The notes under the pieces were generated by a model. That model did not search any database. It had not been told where the DNA came from and was given only the letters and a program-made list of their open reading frames with translations. Shown piece by piece: positions 7,645 to 15,769 of a stretch of 64,000 bases of DNA (its first letter is position 1; every line of letters begins with the position of its first letter). Source of the stretch: an uncultured bacterium (GTDB taxonomy: Bacteria > Verrucomicrobiota > Verrucomicrobiia > CAIQCK01); the NCBI GenBank assembly GCA_903870275.1, contig CAIQCK010000081.1, positions 1-64,000 of the forward strand, read 5' to 3'. Position numbers and translations under genes: made by a program.

Positions 7645-9027
7645 ATGAACCAACCCGCTCCCACTCTTTCCCGCCGACATTTTCTCCGCCGCGCGGCCGT
7701 TGCCACGGCGGCTTTCCAGGTCCTGCCGGGCTACGTGCTTGGCCTCAACGGCCAGACGCCGCCGAGCCGCAAGCTCAACATCGCTGGCGTCGGCGTCGGC
7801 GGCATGGGCGGCAACAACATCAAGCGCTGCGCCGAGGAGAATAACATCGTCGCGCTCTGCGACATTGATCCGAACTACGCTGGCAAGACGTTCAAGGCGC
7901 ATCCCGACGCGAAAGTTTACATGGACTTCCACGAGATGCTCGACAAGCAGAAGGACATCGAGGCGGTGGTCATTGCCACGCCCGACCACAACCACGCTGT
8001 GGTCGCGATGGCCTGCATGAAGGCCGGCAAACACGTTTATGTTCAGAAGCCGCTGGCCCACTCGGTCAACGAAGCGCGCGCCCTGACCGAGGCCGCGCGC
8101 AAATACAAGGTCATCACACAGATGGGCAACCAGGGCCGCTCCGGCGAGGGCGCGCGGATGGTTTGCGAATGGCTTTGGGCCGGCGCCATCGGCAACGTGC
8201 GCGAGATTCACGCCTGGACCAACCGTCCGGTTTGGCCGCAAGGCATCGAGGTGGGCCGGCCCGAGACGGAGCCCGTGCCGCCGGGCATGGATTGGGACAA
8301 ATGGATCGGCCCGGCGCCGTTCCGCCCGTTTAATCATGCCTATCATCCCGGCAACTGGCGCGCGTGGTGCGACTTTGGCACCGGCTCCCTCGGCGATCTT
8401 GGCTGCCACATCCTCGATTGCGTCTTCTGGTCCATGAAACTGAAGTATCCGACCAGCGTCGAGGGCTGCATCTCCACCTACTGGCGCGACCTTTGGAAAG
8501 TCGTCGAGCCGAAGAACGAAAACTTCCCGCGTTCGACCATCGTGCGCTACGCGTTCCCCAAACGCGACACCATGCCGGCGGTGAACCTCACCTGGTGGGA
8601 TGGCGGCATGATGCCCCCACGGCCACCGGAGCTGGAGGAAGGCCGCCAGATGGGCGACTCCGACGGCGGCGTGCTGTTCATTGGCGACAAGGGCAAACTG
8701 GTCGCCGGCTGTTACGGCAAGAGCCCGCGCCTCATCCCGGACGCGAAGATGAAGGCGTTCAAACGCCCGGAGAAGACGTTGGAGCGCGTTCCCGGTGGGG
8801 AGCAGGGGCACGAGAAGGATTGGATCCGCGCCTGCAAGGACGGCAAACCTGCGTGCTCGAACTTCGACTTCTCCGGCCCGCTGTCCGAGATGGTACTGAT
8901 GGGCAACCTCGCCGTGCGTTTCCCCAACCGCCGCCTCCTATGGGACGGCGAGAAAATGGAAGTGACCAACGACAAGGAGGCCAACGCCGCCGTCAGCCGC
9001 CAGTATCGCGAAGGCTGGACGCTGTAG
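7645..9027 (+). CDS. Tat-exported Gfo/Idh/MocA-family oxidoreductase
   Basis: A 460-residue NAD(P)-dependent oxidoreductase. The start is placed at the ATG at 7645, which begins MNQPAPTLSRRHFLRRAA, a Tat signal with twin arginines, implying that the protein is exported folded with its cofactor. The Rossmann motif is GVGVGGMGGNN and the catalytic strand reads YVQKPLAHS, the QKP variant of EKP common in this export-linked subgroup. The C-terminal half has the usual alpha/beta substrate domain. Members oxidise or isomerise sugars and inositols, and exported ones have been linked to glycoside breakdown; the substrate here is unknown. Monocistronic. Confidence 0.88.
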   Translation: MNQPAPTLSRRHFLRRAAVATAAFQVLPGYVLGLNGQTPPSRKLNIAGVGVGGMGGNNIKRCAEENNIVALCDIDPNYAGKTFKAHPDAKVYMDFHEMLDKQKDIEAVVIATPDHNHAVVAMACMKAGKHVYVQKPLAHSVNEARALTEAARKYKVITQMGNQGRSGEGARMVCEWLWAGAIGNVREIHAWTNRPVWPQGIEVGRPETEPVPPGMDWDKWIGPAPFRPFNHAYHPGNWRAWCDFGTGSLGDLGCHILDCVFWSMKLKYPTSVEGCISTYWRDLWKVVEPKNENFPRSTIVRYAFPKRDTMPAVNLTWWDGGMMPPRPPELEEGRQMGDSDGGVLFIGDKGKLVAGCYGKSPRLIPDAKMKAFKRPEKTLERVPGGEQGHEKDWIRACKDGKPACSNFDFSGPLSEMVLMGNLAVRFPNRRLLWDGEKMEVTNDKEANAAVSRQYREGWTL

Positions 9028-9029
9028 GG

Positions 9030-9105
9030 CTGTCGCGTCACAGGGTGACGCCGCTACGGGACTGTACTGCCACATTGTGGTGGACCGCGTTCTCCGAACG
9101 CGGTC
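9030..9105. repeat. Cluster of two hairpin repeats
   Basis: GCGTCAC-AGG-GTGACGC (9035-9051) has a perfect 7-bp stem with a 3-base loop and is followed by CGCTACGGG, the flank seen also at 13831-13899 and 33127. A second hairpin, GACCGCGTTC-TCC-GAACGCGGTC, lies within 9079-9105 and is a stem variant of the family A arm. The rest of the 300-bp gap to 9327 holds weaker stems (GTCACGC/GCGTGAAC; CTCAGGC/GCCTGAG) and no gene. Confidence 0.65.
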
Positions 9106-9327
9106 GCCGTTTTGCCGGCACATCAAACGTGTTTACAGACTCGTCACGCTTCGCGTGAACGCGTTTCATTTTTCTGTGCCGCACCGGCCTGCTGAGAGCC
9201 GCGCCGGGCCCGTTTCCACTTGCGCCTTCCCGTTCGCTGTGCAATATGTGTTCTCAGGCTTAACGCCTGAGGGCTTTCATTCCGAGCATCCATGTAGAGG
9301 CGGCATCGAATATTTGAGGGACGAACA

Positions 9328-10344
9328 ATGACGACGAAAACAACGGCAGTGGGCGGCGCGCATTCCGCGGCCAACCAACAGAACCACTCGCATTTGCGGC
9401 TGACCTTGAAGATCGCGGCCGTGCTGGCCCTGATTTCAGGCAGCGTCGCGTTTTATGGTTGTGTCACGGCGCAGGCACCGGTCGCGGCCGCGCCGCTTCC
9501 GACCTCGCCCTGGGGCGACAGATACGCCTACAGCTACGAGCCGAAGGTGCAGCAGGGCAAATCCGTGCCCATCAACATCGCCGTGGTGGATCCGTATTAC
9601 CGGCACGACGAGAACACCCTCAAGATGAAGCTCTACTCCAAGGTCGCCAAGGGCTTCTCCGCCTCCATGGGCGTGGATTTGGACAAAATCCTGATCAAGA
9701 AGGGTTTCACCGCCAGCGGTCCGTTCCCGGCGCTGGATGAAATCACCTATTCCGAGAAGAAGGGCGCGACCGTCACGCTCTACCCGCAAATCTTCATCAC
9801 CGCCGAGGTCAAGCTCGGCGACACGTGGCGCTACCCCGTCTATGCCGCGCCCAGCGATGGTTCCGTCCCGGTGGCTTCGCAGCAGGCAGCAGCGCAGCAG
9901 GCGATGATGCGGAAACGTTCCGCCTTCGGTGCCGCGCCCGTGCCCACAGCCGGCCCGAACATCACCGTGGCCGAGCGCGACTTCAAGATGACCATCACCG
10001 GCTGGATTTCGTTTGAGATGCGCGAGCCGCTCTCGAGCGAGAAGCTCTGGATCAAGAAGCTGGAACTCGACACGGTGGAGCTGAAGGGCGTCGAGATTTT
10101 CGCGACGGAGGCTCAGTACTCCGAGGTCAACCAGGGCATCCTGGGCGTTCAACAGGTTTTTGCCGGCTACAAGACCACGGACAAGCAACTTTTCGACGGC
10201 AAGGCCGATGCCATGGCCGACTACCTCAAGACCAATTATCCCGTCATCATGAGCAAGTTCGAGACCTACCTGGATGCGGACGAACTTCTCTCGCTCAAGG
10301 AAAAGGCCAAGGAGATTCGCGACCGCGGCAACTTCAAGCTCTGA
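9328..10344 (+). CDS. Probable lipoprotein resembling the HpaA/NLBH family
   Basis: A 338-residue exported protein. About 25 polar residues precede a hydrophobic segment ending FYGC, a plausible lipobox (Cys near residue 45). The mature part has a strand-helix pattern: NIAVVDPYYRHDENTL, a helix ending DKILIKKGF, then GATVTLYPQIFITAEVKL, and a C-terminal helix with DELLSLKEKAKEIRDRGNF. This order resembles Helicobacter HpaA (neuraminyllactose-binding haemagglutinin family), including its helical KxxAKE tail. The resemblance is remote and judged by eye. A role in adhesion or envelope structure is only inference. Start supported by GAGGGA just upstream. Convergent with the secretin-like operon. 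Confidence 0.5.
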   Translation: MTTKTTAVGGAHSAANQQNHSHLRLTLKIAAVLALISGSVAFYGCVTAQAPVAAAPLPTSPWGDRYAYSYEPKVQQGKSVPINIAVVDPYYRHDENTLKMKLYSKVAKGFSASMGVDLDKILIKKGFTASGPFPALDEITYSEKKGATVTLYPQIFITAEVKLGDTWRYPVYAAPSDGSVPVASQQAAAQQAMMRKRSAFGAAPVPTAGPNITVAERDFKMTITGWISFEMREPLSSEKLWIKKLELDTVELKGVEIFATEAQYSEVNQGILGVQQVFAGYKTTDKQLFDGKADAMADYLKTNYPVIMSKFETYLDADELLSLKEKAKEIRDRGNFKL

Positions 10345-10374
10345 GCATCGCAGCCGCGTTATTTTGCGACGCGG

Positions 10375-11130
10375 CTACTTCTTCCGCGCTGATTGGGCAA
10401 CATGCGCGGTGACGAAGACGTAGGTGACCAGCTTGCCGGTGGAGTCCGGCATGCCGCCTGAGACCACGGTTCCGTTCATCGGGACGATGATGCTCGTCGT
10501 GGCTCGGCGCACATAGAAGTCCGGTTGTGCCATCCACACTTTTGACGTTTTCTTGCCCTCATCCTGGCCCGCCTCGATGTTGCTCCATTGGGTGAGTTCC
10601 GCGAATTCCGGGATCATGGTAATGGAGATGGTCTTGCGGTCGTCGCTGATTTGGGGCGTCGCGTTCACGGTGAAACCGATGTTGCGGGTCTGGAAACCGC
10701 CGGGCGTCGGTTGCGGCACCCAATCCTCCTTGGTTGTGGGGACGTGTTTTTCATTTTGAGTTCTCGGCGGTTCATACTCGGTGGGATAGATTTTTTCTAC
10801 GATGCCCTCGTTTTTGGTTTGCTGGCCGGGAATGGTGATGACCTTGCTGGTGCCCAGAAGCCGCCCTTTGCCGGCCGCCCACGCCTTCAAAATCTGTTCC
10901 TGGGTCGGCGCGGCGGTTGGGGAATTGCGCGCGATTTCCTCGATCTCCTTCAAGTCAAAGGTCACGAACGAGACGTCAATCTCGACGTTGCAGTCTGGAT
11001 CGCTCGCGCGTGGGATGATCTCTTCGGGCTTTGCCTCGGCGGCTTTTTTACCGGGCTCCTGCGCGTGCGCCACGAGCGCGAGTGACAGCGATATCGCGAA
11101 GATGAGGAATCGGATGCTGTGTGTTTTCAT
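10375..11130 (-). CDS. Stand-alone secretin-like domain protein (copy 2)
   Basis: A 251-residue exported protein with a Sec signal ending VAHAQ. The mature part starts NVEIDVSFVTFDLKEIE and later shows GFTVNATPQISDDRKTIS and TTSIIVPMNGTVVSGG, which match the order of the C-terminal secretin (type II/III secretion) beta domain: V-E-I-x-A-x-F, N-V-T-P and dG-x-T-vv-G-G. There are no N0-N3 domains and no outer-membrane tip, so it cannot form a complete secretin. About 40% of positions look shared with the upstream paralogue (estimate by eye). Last gene of a three-gene operon; 42 bases follow the previous stop. Its role may be in the envelope or in pilus-like assembly. Confidence 0.6.
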   Translation of the reverse strand: MKTHSIRFLIFAISLSLALVAHAQEPGKKAAEAKPEEIIPRASDPDCNVEIDVSFVTFDLKEIEEIARNSPTAAPTQEQILKAWAAGKGRLLGTSKVITIPGQQTKNEGIVEKIYPTEYEPPRTQNEKHVPTTKEDWVPQPTPGGFQTRNIGFTVNATPQISDDRKTISITMIPEFAELTQWSNIEAGQDEGKKTSKVWMAQPDFYVRRATTSIIVPMNGTVVSGGMPDSTGKLVTYVFVTAHVAQSARKK

Positions 11131-11172
11131 GGCAGTGTTTTTCTTTTGTGACGCATCATCAAAATAATCGGG

Positions 11173-11868
11173 TCATCGGGATAGCCCGCCTTTGCGGGCG
11201 GTAATGAAGAGATAGGTTAGTTCTTTGGCGGTGGAGTCTGGCAGACCGCCGGTAACGATGGTTTCGCCTATCGGCAGAATCAGATTGGTGGTTACTTTCT
11301 GGGCTTGGACGTCCGGTTGCAGGAACCAAGCAGTCACTTTCTTCTGGCCTTCGTCCTGTCCCACCTCGACGCGATTCCAGCCGAGGAACTTGGTCAACTC
11401 AGGAGTCATCATCAGGTTGATGCAGGTTTGTGCCTCGTCAATTACCGGTACGAGGCTTACGACGCAGCCGATAATCCGGGTTGTGAAGCCGCCGGGCGTC
11501 GGGTGTGGGTCATAGTAGTAGCTGGGAACGGTAGCCCCATCGCCGCCCATTGGCGGTTGATATTCCGTGGGATAAATTTTCTCCAGGACGCCTTCGGTCT
11601 TGATCTTCTCGCCGGACCGGCCAATGACCTTGTTGGTGGCGAGGAGTTTGCCCTTGCCTGCCATCCAGGCTTTCCGAATCTGAGCCTGCGTCGGCGCGGC
11701 GCCGACGGTCTCTCTAGCGATTATTTCGATGTCCTTCAGTTCAAACGATACGAACGAAACATCAATCTCGACGTTGGTGGGTAGAGCTTCCGCCGCGTGT
11801 GTGCGCATCATGCAGGCACATGCCATGACGATGACGACGACAAAGGTTTGGGTGATGCGCGGCCTCAT
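11173..11868 (-). CDS. Stand-alone secretin-like domain protein (copy 1)
   Basis: A 231-residue paralogue of the next gene. A Sec signal covers about residues 1-25, followed by NVEIDVSFVSFELKDIEIIA, a segment GKLLATNKVIGRSGEKI with the secretin-like habit of resetting constants, VSLVPVIDEAQTCINLMMTP, and TTNLILPIGETIVTGGLPDST. Both copies share the phrases EKIYPTEYxPP and PTPGGFxTR. It begins 10 bases after the VWA-dockerin stop codon, so it is co-transcribed with it. The absence of other secretin domains suggests a specialised cell-surface role rather than classical secretion. Domain assignment is by eye. Confidence 0.6.
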   Translation of the reverse strand: MRPRITQTFVVVIVMACACMMRTHAAEALPTNVEIDVSFVSFELKDIEIIARETVGAAPTQAQIRKAWMAGKGKLLATNKVIGRSGEKIKTEGVLEKIYPTEYQPPMGGDGATVPSYYYDPHPTPGGFTTRIIGCVVSLVPVIDEAQTCINLMMTPELTKFLGWNRVEVGQDEGQKKVTAWFLQPDVQAQKVTTNLILPIGETIVTGGLPDSTAKELTYLFITARKGGLSR

Positions 11869-11878
11869 GTCGTTCCGC

Positions 11879-13450
11879 TTACTGGGAGAGTATCCTTGCG
11901 ACGATGAGTTGAAGCATTTGCTTCACATCGGCGGCGGTGGGGGCGATCACCGCTTCCCCCGCGGGTTGGCTGGGATTGAAGTAACTGGCGAGGTTGGTGT
12001 GCTGGCTGGTGATGTAAGGCGCGGGAAGGTTGGTGTTGACCAGCAGCGCGGGATCGTTGGCGATGATCTGTAGGAAGGCGGTTTGCGCGGGATCGCCGTT
12101 GCCATAGGGGATGCAAACGCAATAGATGAAATTGGTCTTGCTGCGAACGGCGTCGGCGGTGACGACGGCGCGCAGTTGGGCTTCCACAGAGACATTGGTG
12201 GGGCTGACGGCTTTGGTAGTGCCGTCCACGGAAAGGAAAGTGGTCATGCCAGCGTTAAAAAAGGCGGGGACGGTCTCGCCTCCCTGCGGCCAGTAGTTGT
12301 AGCCTTTGGTATCGGTAAGCATGACGCCGTTCGTAGGATTGAAAACCGCATAAGCGGGGGCGGGAGGATCAAAGCCGCCGAGGTTGTAGGTTTTGTTGGT
12401 CTGCCACGTGTATTGGAAGATGTTGGGATAGCCGTCGGTAAAAAAGACCACGGCTTTGGCAACGCTCTGGCTGGCGGGGATGCTGGCGCTTTGGTTCTGC
12501 GCCACGGCTAACTGGAGCGCGTCGTCCGCGTAGGTGGCGCCGGCGAAGACCAGCGAATGGGCGGCGTTGGTGACGGCGCTCTTGAACGGTTGTTGCATCG
12601 GGACGTCCACTGTTCCCACGGTGGTGAAACTGACTTGCGCCACCTGATCCGTGCTGTCATCGAAGAAACTGATGAAGGCATCGACCGCCGCCGGCACCGC
12701 GGTTGCGCCGCCGTTGCCCATCATCGACCCAGACCGGTCCAGTGCCAGGGTCATGACCACGGGGAGTGATTTGAGCTGGTGCAGGAGGTTGTTTTTCACT
12801 TGCTGTAAGTCCACGGCATTGATGATGCCGCTGCAGTTGATATCGCAAAGAAAGTTGGCGGAGGTGACGGGTTGCAGCAACTGGTTCTTGATCGCCTGCA
12901 GGTCCACCGCGTTGACGGTGCCGCTTTGGTTGACATCGCCGCCGATGGCGCGAATGGCCACGTTATTGGTTCCCGTCAGCGGATTGTCCGCCAGGTCGGT
13001 GATTCCGTTGAGGGTCACCAGCACCAACGAACTGTCGGTAACAGCGGTCAGGTTGAGCGTTAACGTGTTGCTGGCGATGGCGGCATCGCTGAAGGTGGCG
13101 TTGGTGACGGTGAAATTGGTTGAACCGAGCGTGCCGTCCACCGTGGTGATGTTGTCGCTGAAAGTGAACAGGAGGGTGGAGGGTCCGCCGCTTCGGGGTT
13201 CGACGGTAGCGTTGTTCGCCGGACCAAGATTCAGTGGCAGGTCGAACGTGCCCGCGGAACCGTGGACCTTGCGCGAGACCGCCGAGACCATTGTCAGCGC
13301 AGTCGTGTCGGCCATCGCCTGGATACCAGCGCCGCCTGTAAGCACGAGGAATTGAATCAACAGGAACAAGGTGAGTGAACGATTGGGCTTGGGCAGAAAG
13401 AAACTACACGACGTCTTGATAGGGCCGGAGCCGGCGCTTCTGTATTTCAC
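11879..13450 (-). CDS. Exported VWA protein with a dockerin-type calcium repeat
   Basis: Start set at the GTG at 13450 because GGAGG lies 5 bases upstream; an upstream in-frame GTG at 13462 overlaps that ribosome site. Of 523 residues, about 25-48 form a signal or anchor segment. Then come a short beta-sandwich region (about 50-170), a dockerin type I pair with D-x-N-x-S-G and N-A-V-D-L (GDVNQSGTVNAVDLQAIKNQ and DINCSGIINAVDLQQVKNN), and a VWA domain with MIDAS motif DRSGS. Dockerins normally plug into cohesins; no cohesin is visible here. The VWA domain probably binds a protein ligand through a metal. It leads an operon with two secretin-like proteins. Confidence 0.8.
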   Translation of the reverse strand: MKYRSAGSGPIKTSCSFFLPKPNRSLTLFLLIQFLVLTGGAGIQAMADTTALTMVSAVSRKVHGSAGTFDLPLNLGPANNATVEPRSGGPSTLLFTFSDNITTVDGTLGSTNFTVTNATFSDAAIASNTLTLNLTAVTDSSLVLVTLNGITDLADNPLTGTNNVAIRAIGGDVNQSGTVNAVDLQAIKNQLLQPVTSANFLCDINCSGIINAVDLQQVKNNLLHQLKSLPVVMTLALDRSGSMMGNGGATAVPAAVDAFISFFDDSTDQVAQVSFTTVGTVDVPMQQPFKSAVTNAAHSLVFAGATYADDALQLAVAQNQSASIPASQSVAKAVVFFTDGYPNIFQYTWQTNKTYNLGGFDPPAPAYAVFNPTNGVMLTDTKGYNYWPQGGETVPAFFNAGMTTFLSVDGTTKAVSPTNVSVEAQLRAVVTADAVRSKTNFIYCVCIPYGNGDPAQTAFLQIIANDPALLVNTNLPAPYITSQHTNLASYFNPSQPAGEAVIAPTAADVKQMLQLIVARILSQ

Positions 13451-13532
13451 GATTTCCTCCACGTGACCGTTAAGGCGATTCTAGCAAGTTGGTTCCCGGA
13501 TGCAAGTCGTTACGCGTTGGTCACAATCCCTC

Positions 13533-13561
13533 TTCGCAGCGCGCGCACATCATGGTAGCCT
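13533..13561 (+). promoter_or_regulatory. Candidate promoter of the large glycosidase operon
   Basis: TTCGCA (13533-13538), 17 bases and TAGCCT (13556-13561) make a weak sigma70-like promoter in the divergent gap. The ATG at 13569 follows the -10 box by 7 bases, again implying a leaderless or nearly leaderless message. Low certainty because the -35 box is poor. Confidence 0.35.
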
Positions 13562-13568
13562 GCGGACC

Positions 13569-14654
13569 ATGACGATGAAGATTGACCGTCAGGAGCGCGT
13601 GCGGCGCGCCATCGAATTTCGCCGGCCGGACCGCGTGCCGGTGGTGTTTTGGAACCGCGACCAGACCGAGGGCGACGTGATGCTCTATCACCTCGCGCTC
13701 GGCGCGCCGGGCGATGGATCGGTGAACGCGTGGGATTGGTCGCTGAACGAGTGGGGCTACCGGCTGGTGAAAAGCGGCGACGGCACCATGGGCCATCCGG
13801 TCGAGCCGGTTTATCGCGAACTGCCGCGCACTGTAGCGGCGGTCTCCGACCGCCGAAGCCGGGACGACAACAGCCGGCGGTCAGAGACCGCCGCTACAGG
13901 GGAGGAACTGCGCGTGCCGGCGTTGCGCGAGGAGGAGCGGATGTCGGCGGCACCGGCGTTTTTCGAGGCGTGCGGCGACCGTTACCGGCTGGCGAGCTTC
14001 GACCTGAGCGGCTTCACGGTCTATACGTTCCTGCGCGGTTTCGAAAACGCGATGCAGGATTTCCTGCTGGAGCCGGAAGGGTTCGCGGCACTGATGGACC
14101 GGATCGTGGAGTTCGAGTGCGACCTGATTCGGATGGCGGCACGGCACGGGTTCCACGGGATTCATTTCGCCGACGACTGGGGCACGCAATCGGGCATGAT
14201 GATCTCGCCGGGGTTGTGGCGGGAGCTGTTCAAGCCGCGCTACGCCCGGCAATGCGCGCTCGCGCACGAACTGGGCCTGCACTCGTGGTATCACTGTTGC
14301 GGCGAGTTCGTGGCGATCATGGAGGATTTCCGGGAGGTCGGCGTGGACGTACTGAACATCTCGCAGCCGAATGTGAACGACATGGCCGAGGTGGGCCGGC
14401 GGTTGCGGGGCCGGCAATGTTTCATGATGCCGATCAGCTACCAGACCGTTTCGATCAGCGGCACGCCGGCGGACATCCATGCCGAGGCGCGGCGGCTTTA
14501 CGACTTGCTGGCGGTGGAGAAGGGCGGGTTCATCGGCTACGTCGAGGAATACAGCGTGATGGGCATGTCGGAGCGAAACTACTGTGCCTGCGGCGAAGCA
14601 TTCCGGCGGTTGGGTTCCGGAACTCCCGCTGGCGCGGAAAGTCCAGTGCGTTAA
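13569..14654 (+). CDS. URO-D/MtaA-like protein interrupted in frame by a palindromic element
   Basis: A 361-residue URO-D-superfamily protein: RVRRAIEFRRPDRVPVVFW at the N terminus, GFHGIHFADDWGTQ in the barrel, WYHCCGEF with the H-x-C-G motif, and a late Y-C-A-C-G that could supply a further thiolate ligand, as in corrinoid-dependent methyltransferases such as MtaA. Start at the ATG at 13569 (MTMKIDRQE); a frame-open extension to 13500 lacks family similarity. Residues 88-110 are encoded entirely by a 69-bp inverted repeat (13831-13899). First gene of the operon; the next gene starts 14 bases after its stop. Likely cytoplasmic, substrate unknown. Confidence 0.87.
   Translation: MTMKIDRQERVRRAIEFRRPDRVPVVFWNRDQTEGDVMLYHLALGAPGDGSVNAWDWSLNEWGYRLVKSGDGTMGHPVEPVYRELPRTVAAVSDRRSRDDNSRRSETAATGEELRVPALREEERMSAAPAFFEACGDRYRLASFDLSGFTVYTFLRGFENAMQDFLLEPEGFAALMDRIVEFECDLIRMAARHGFHGIHFADDWGTQSGMMISPGLWRELFKPRYARQCALAHELGLHSWYHCCGEFVAIMEDFREVGVDVLNISQPNVNDMAEVGRRLRGRQCFMMPISYQTVSISGTPADIHAEARRLYDLLAVEKGGFIGYVEEYSVMGMSERNYCACGEAFRRLGSGTPAGAESPVR
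13831..13899. repeat. 69-bp palindromic element inside a coding sequence
   Basis: Arms 13831-13854 and 13876-13899 are reverse complements with two mismatches, separated by 21 bases. Each arm folds on itself: GGCGGTC-TCC-GACCGCC and GGCGGTC-AGA-GACCGCC. The outer flank CTGTAGC matches repeats at 9050 and 33127. Its 69 bases equal 23 codons, so the host frame is kept; the encoded peptide includes VAAVSDRRSRDDNSRRS. Confidence 0.85.
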
Positions 14655-14668
14655 CCGACCCGAAAGTC

Positions 14669-15769
14669 ATGACTTCCAAGGAGCGTGTCCACGCCGCGCT
14701 ACGCAGGCAACCCACGGATCGCGTCCCGATCTTCATGTGGTTTCATCCCCAGACGACGCAACTGCTGGCGCGCTTGCTCGAGGTGCCGGCGTCGTTTGTG
14801 GATCGGGTGATGGGGAACGACGTGCGCATGACTTGGGTGAACAACAACTACGCCATGGAGGGGATCGTCCACAAACATGACGGCGAAGGGCATACGGACT
14901 TTTGGGGGATTCGCTGGGTCAAGGAAGGACCGTACAACCAAGTGGCGGAATTCCCTCTGGCCGCTTGGGAAGCCGGCCAGTTGCGGGACTATCGTTTCCC
15001 GGTCGAACACCGTGAAGAGCTTTTGGCCCGAATGCATCCCTTGTTGGCTGAAGCCGACCGCTGCTTCATTGGGTGTGACGTGTCGCCTTGTGTGTTCGAG
15101 ATGTATTGGCGGCTGAGGGGGATGTCGGAAACGCTGCTGGACATGGCGGCCGAGCCGTTGCTGACCGATGAGATGTTCGGCCGCTGCGCCGATTTCGCGG
15201 TTGATCTGGCCGAGGCGGCTTGCAGTCGCTTCCCGCTGGACTGGCTTTGGACCGGCGATGATGTCGCCAGCCAGCAGTCGCTGATGATGAGTCCGTCCAC
15301 GTGGCGGCAGATGATCAAGCCGCACCTGCAACGGGTGTTCGACGTGGGCAAGCGGCGTCGTTTGTGGGTGGCCTATCACTGCTGCGGCGCGTTGCGCCCG
15401 ATCGTTCCCGATCTGGTGGAAATGGGCCTTGACGTGCTCAACCCGATCCAGTGCAGTTGCCCCGGCATGGACCCGTTGGAATTGAAACGCGAGTTCGGAG
15501 CGAAGCTGGCGTTCATGGGCGGTGTGGATACCCAAGGCTTGCTTCCGCGCGGCACCGTCACTGAGGTCCGCCGGGCCACGCGACGATTGCTCGACGGCAT
15601 GACTGCCGACGGCGGCGGCTACATCCTGGCCGCCTCGCATACCATCCCACCCGAAACGCCCCCGGACAACATCTTTGCCATGTATGCCGAAGCCGGCCTG
15701 TCGCGCGAAGAAATCTTCGACTGCGCCGCGGCGGCGAGAGCGAACTTGTCGCAAATACAACAATCATGA
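14669..15769 (+). CDS. URO-D/MtaA-like family protein
   Basis: The real gene begins at the ATG at 14669 (MTSKERVHAALRRQPTDRVP), the canonical family N terminus; the open frame upstream is a shadow of the preceding gene. The 366-residue barrel carries AYHCCGALRPIVPDL with H-x-C-G, GVDTQGLLPRGT, and SHTIPPETPPDNIFAMY at the C terminus. No second C-terminal Cys ligand is obvious. It lies between another URO-D gene and a glycosidase and ends in an ATGA overlap with the latter, so translation is probably coupled. A role in demethylating or rearranging a sugar released by the operon is speculative. Confidence 0.88.
   Translation: MTSKERVHAALRRQPTDRVPIFMWFHPQTTQLLARLLEVPASFVDRVMGNDVRMTWVNNNYAMEGIVHKHDGEGHTDFWGIRWVKEGPYNQVAEFPLAAWEAGQLRDYRFPVEHREELLARMHPLLAEADRCFIGCDVSPCVFEMYWRLRGMSETLLDMAAEPLLTDEMFGRCADFAVDLAEAACSRFPLDWLWTGDDVASQQSLMMSPSTWRQMIKPHLQRVFDVGKRRRLWVAYHCCGALRPIVPDLVEMGLDVLNPIQCSCPGMDPLELKREFGAKLAFMGGVDTQGLLPRGTVTEVRRATRRLLDGMTADGGGYILAASHTIPPETPPDNIFAMYAEAGLSREEIFDCAAAARANLSQIQQS

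Noticed and set aside
13649..14668. Upstream extension of the second URO-D gene to 13649
   Set aside because: The extension overlaps the preceding URO-D gene in another frame and is not URO-D-like. The canonical N terminus begins at 14669.
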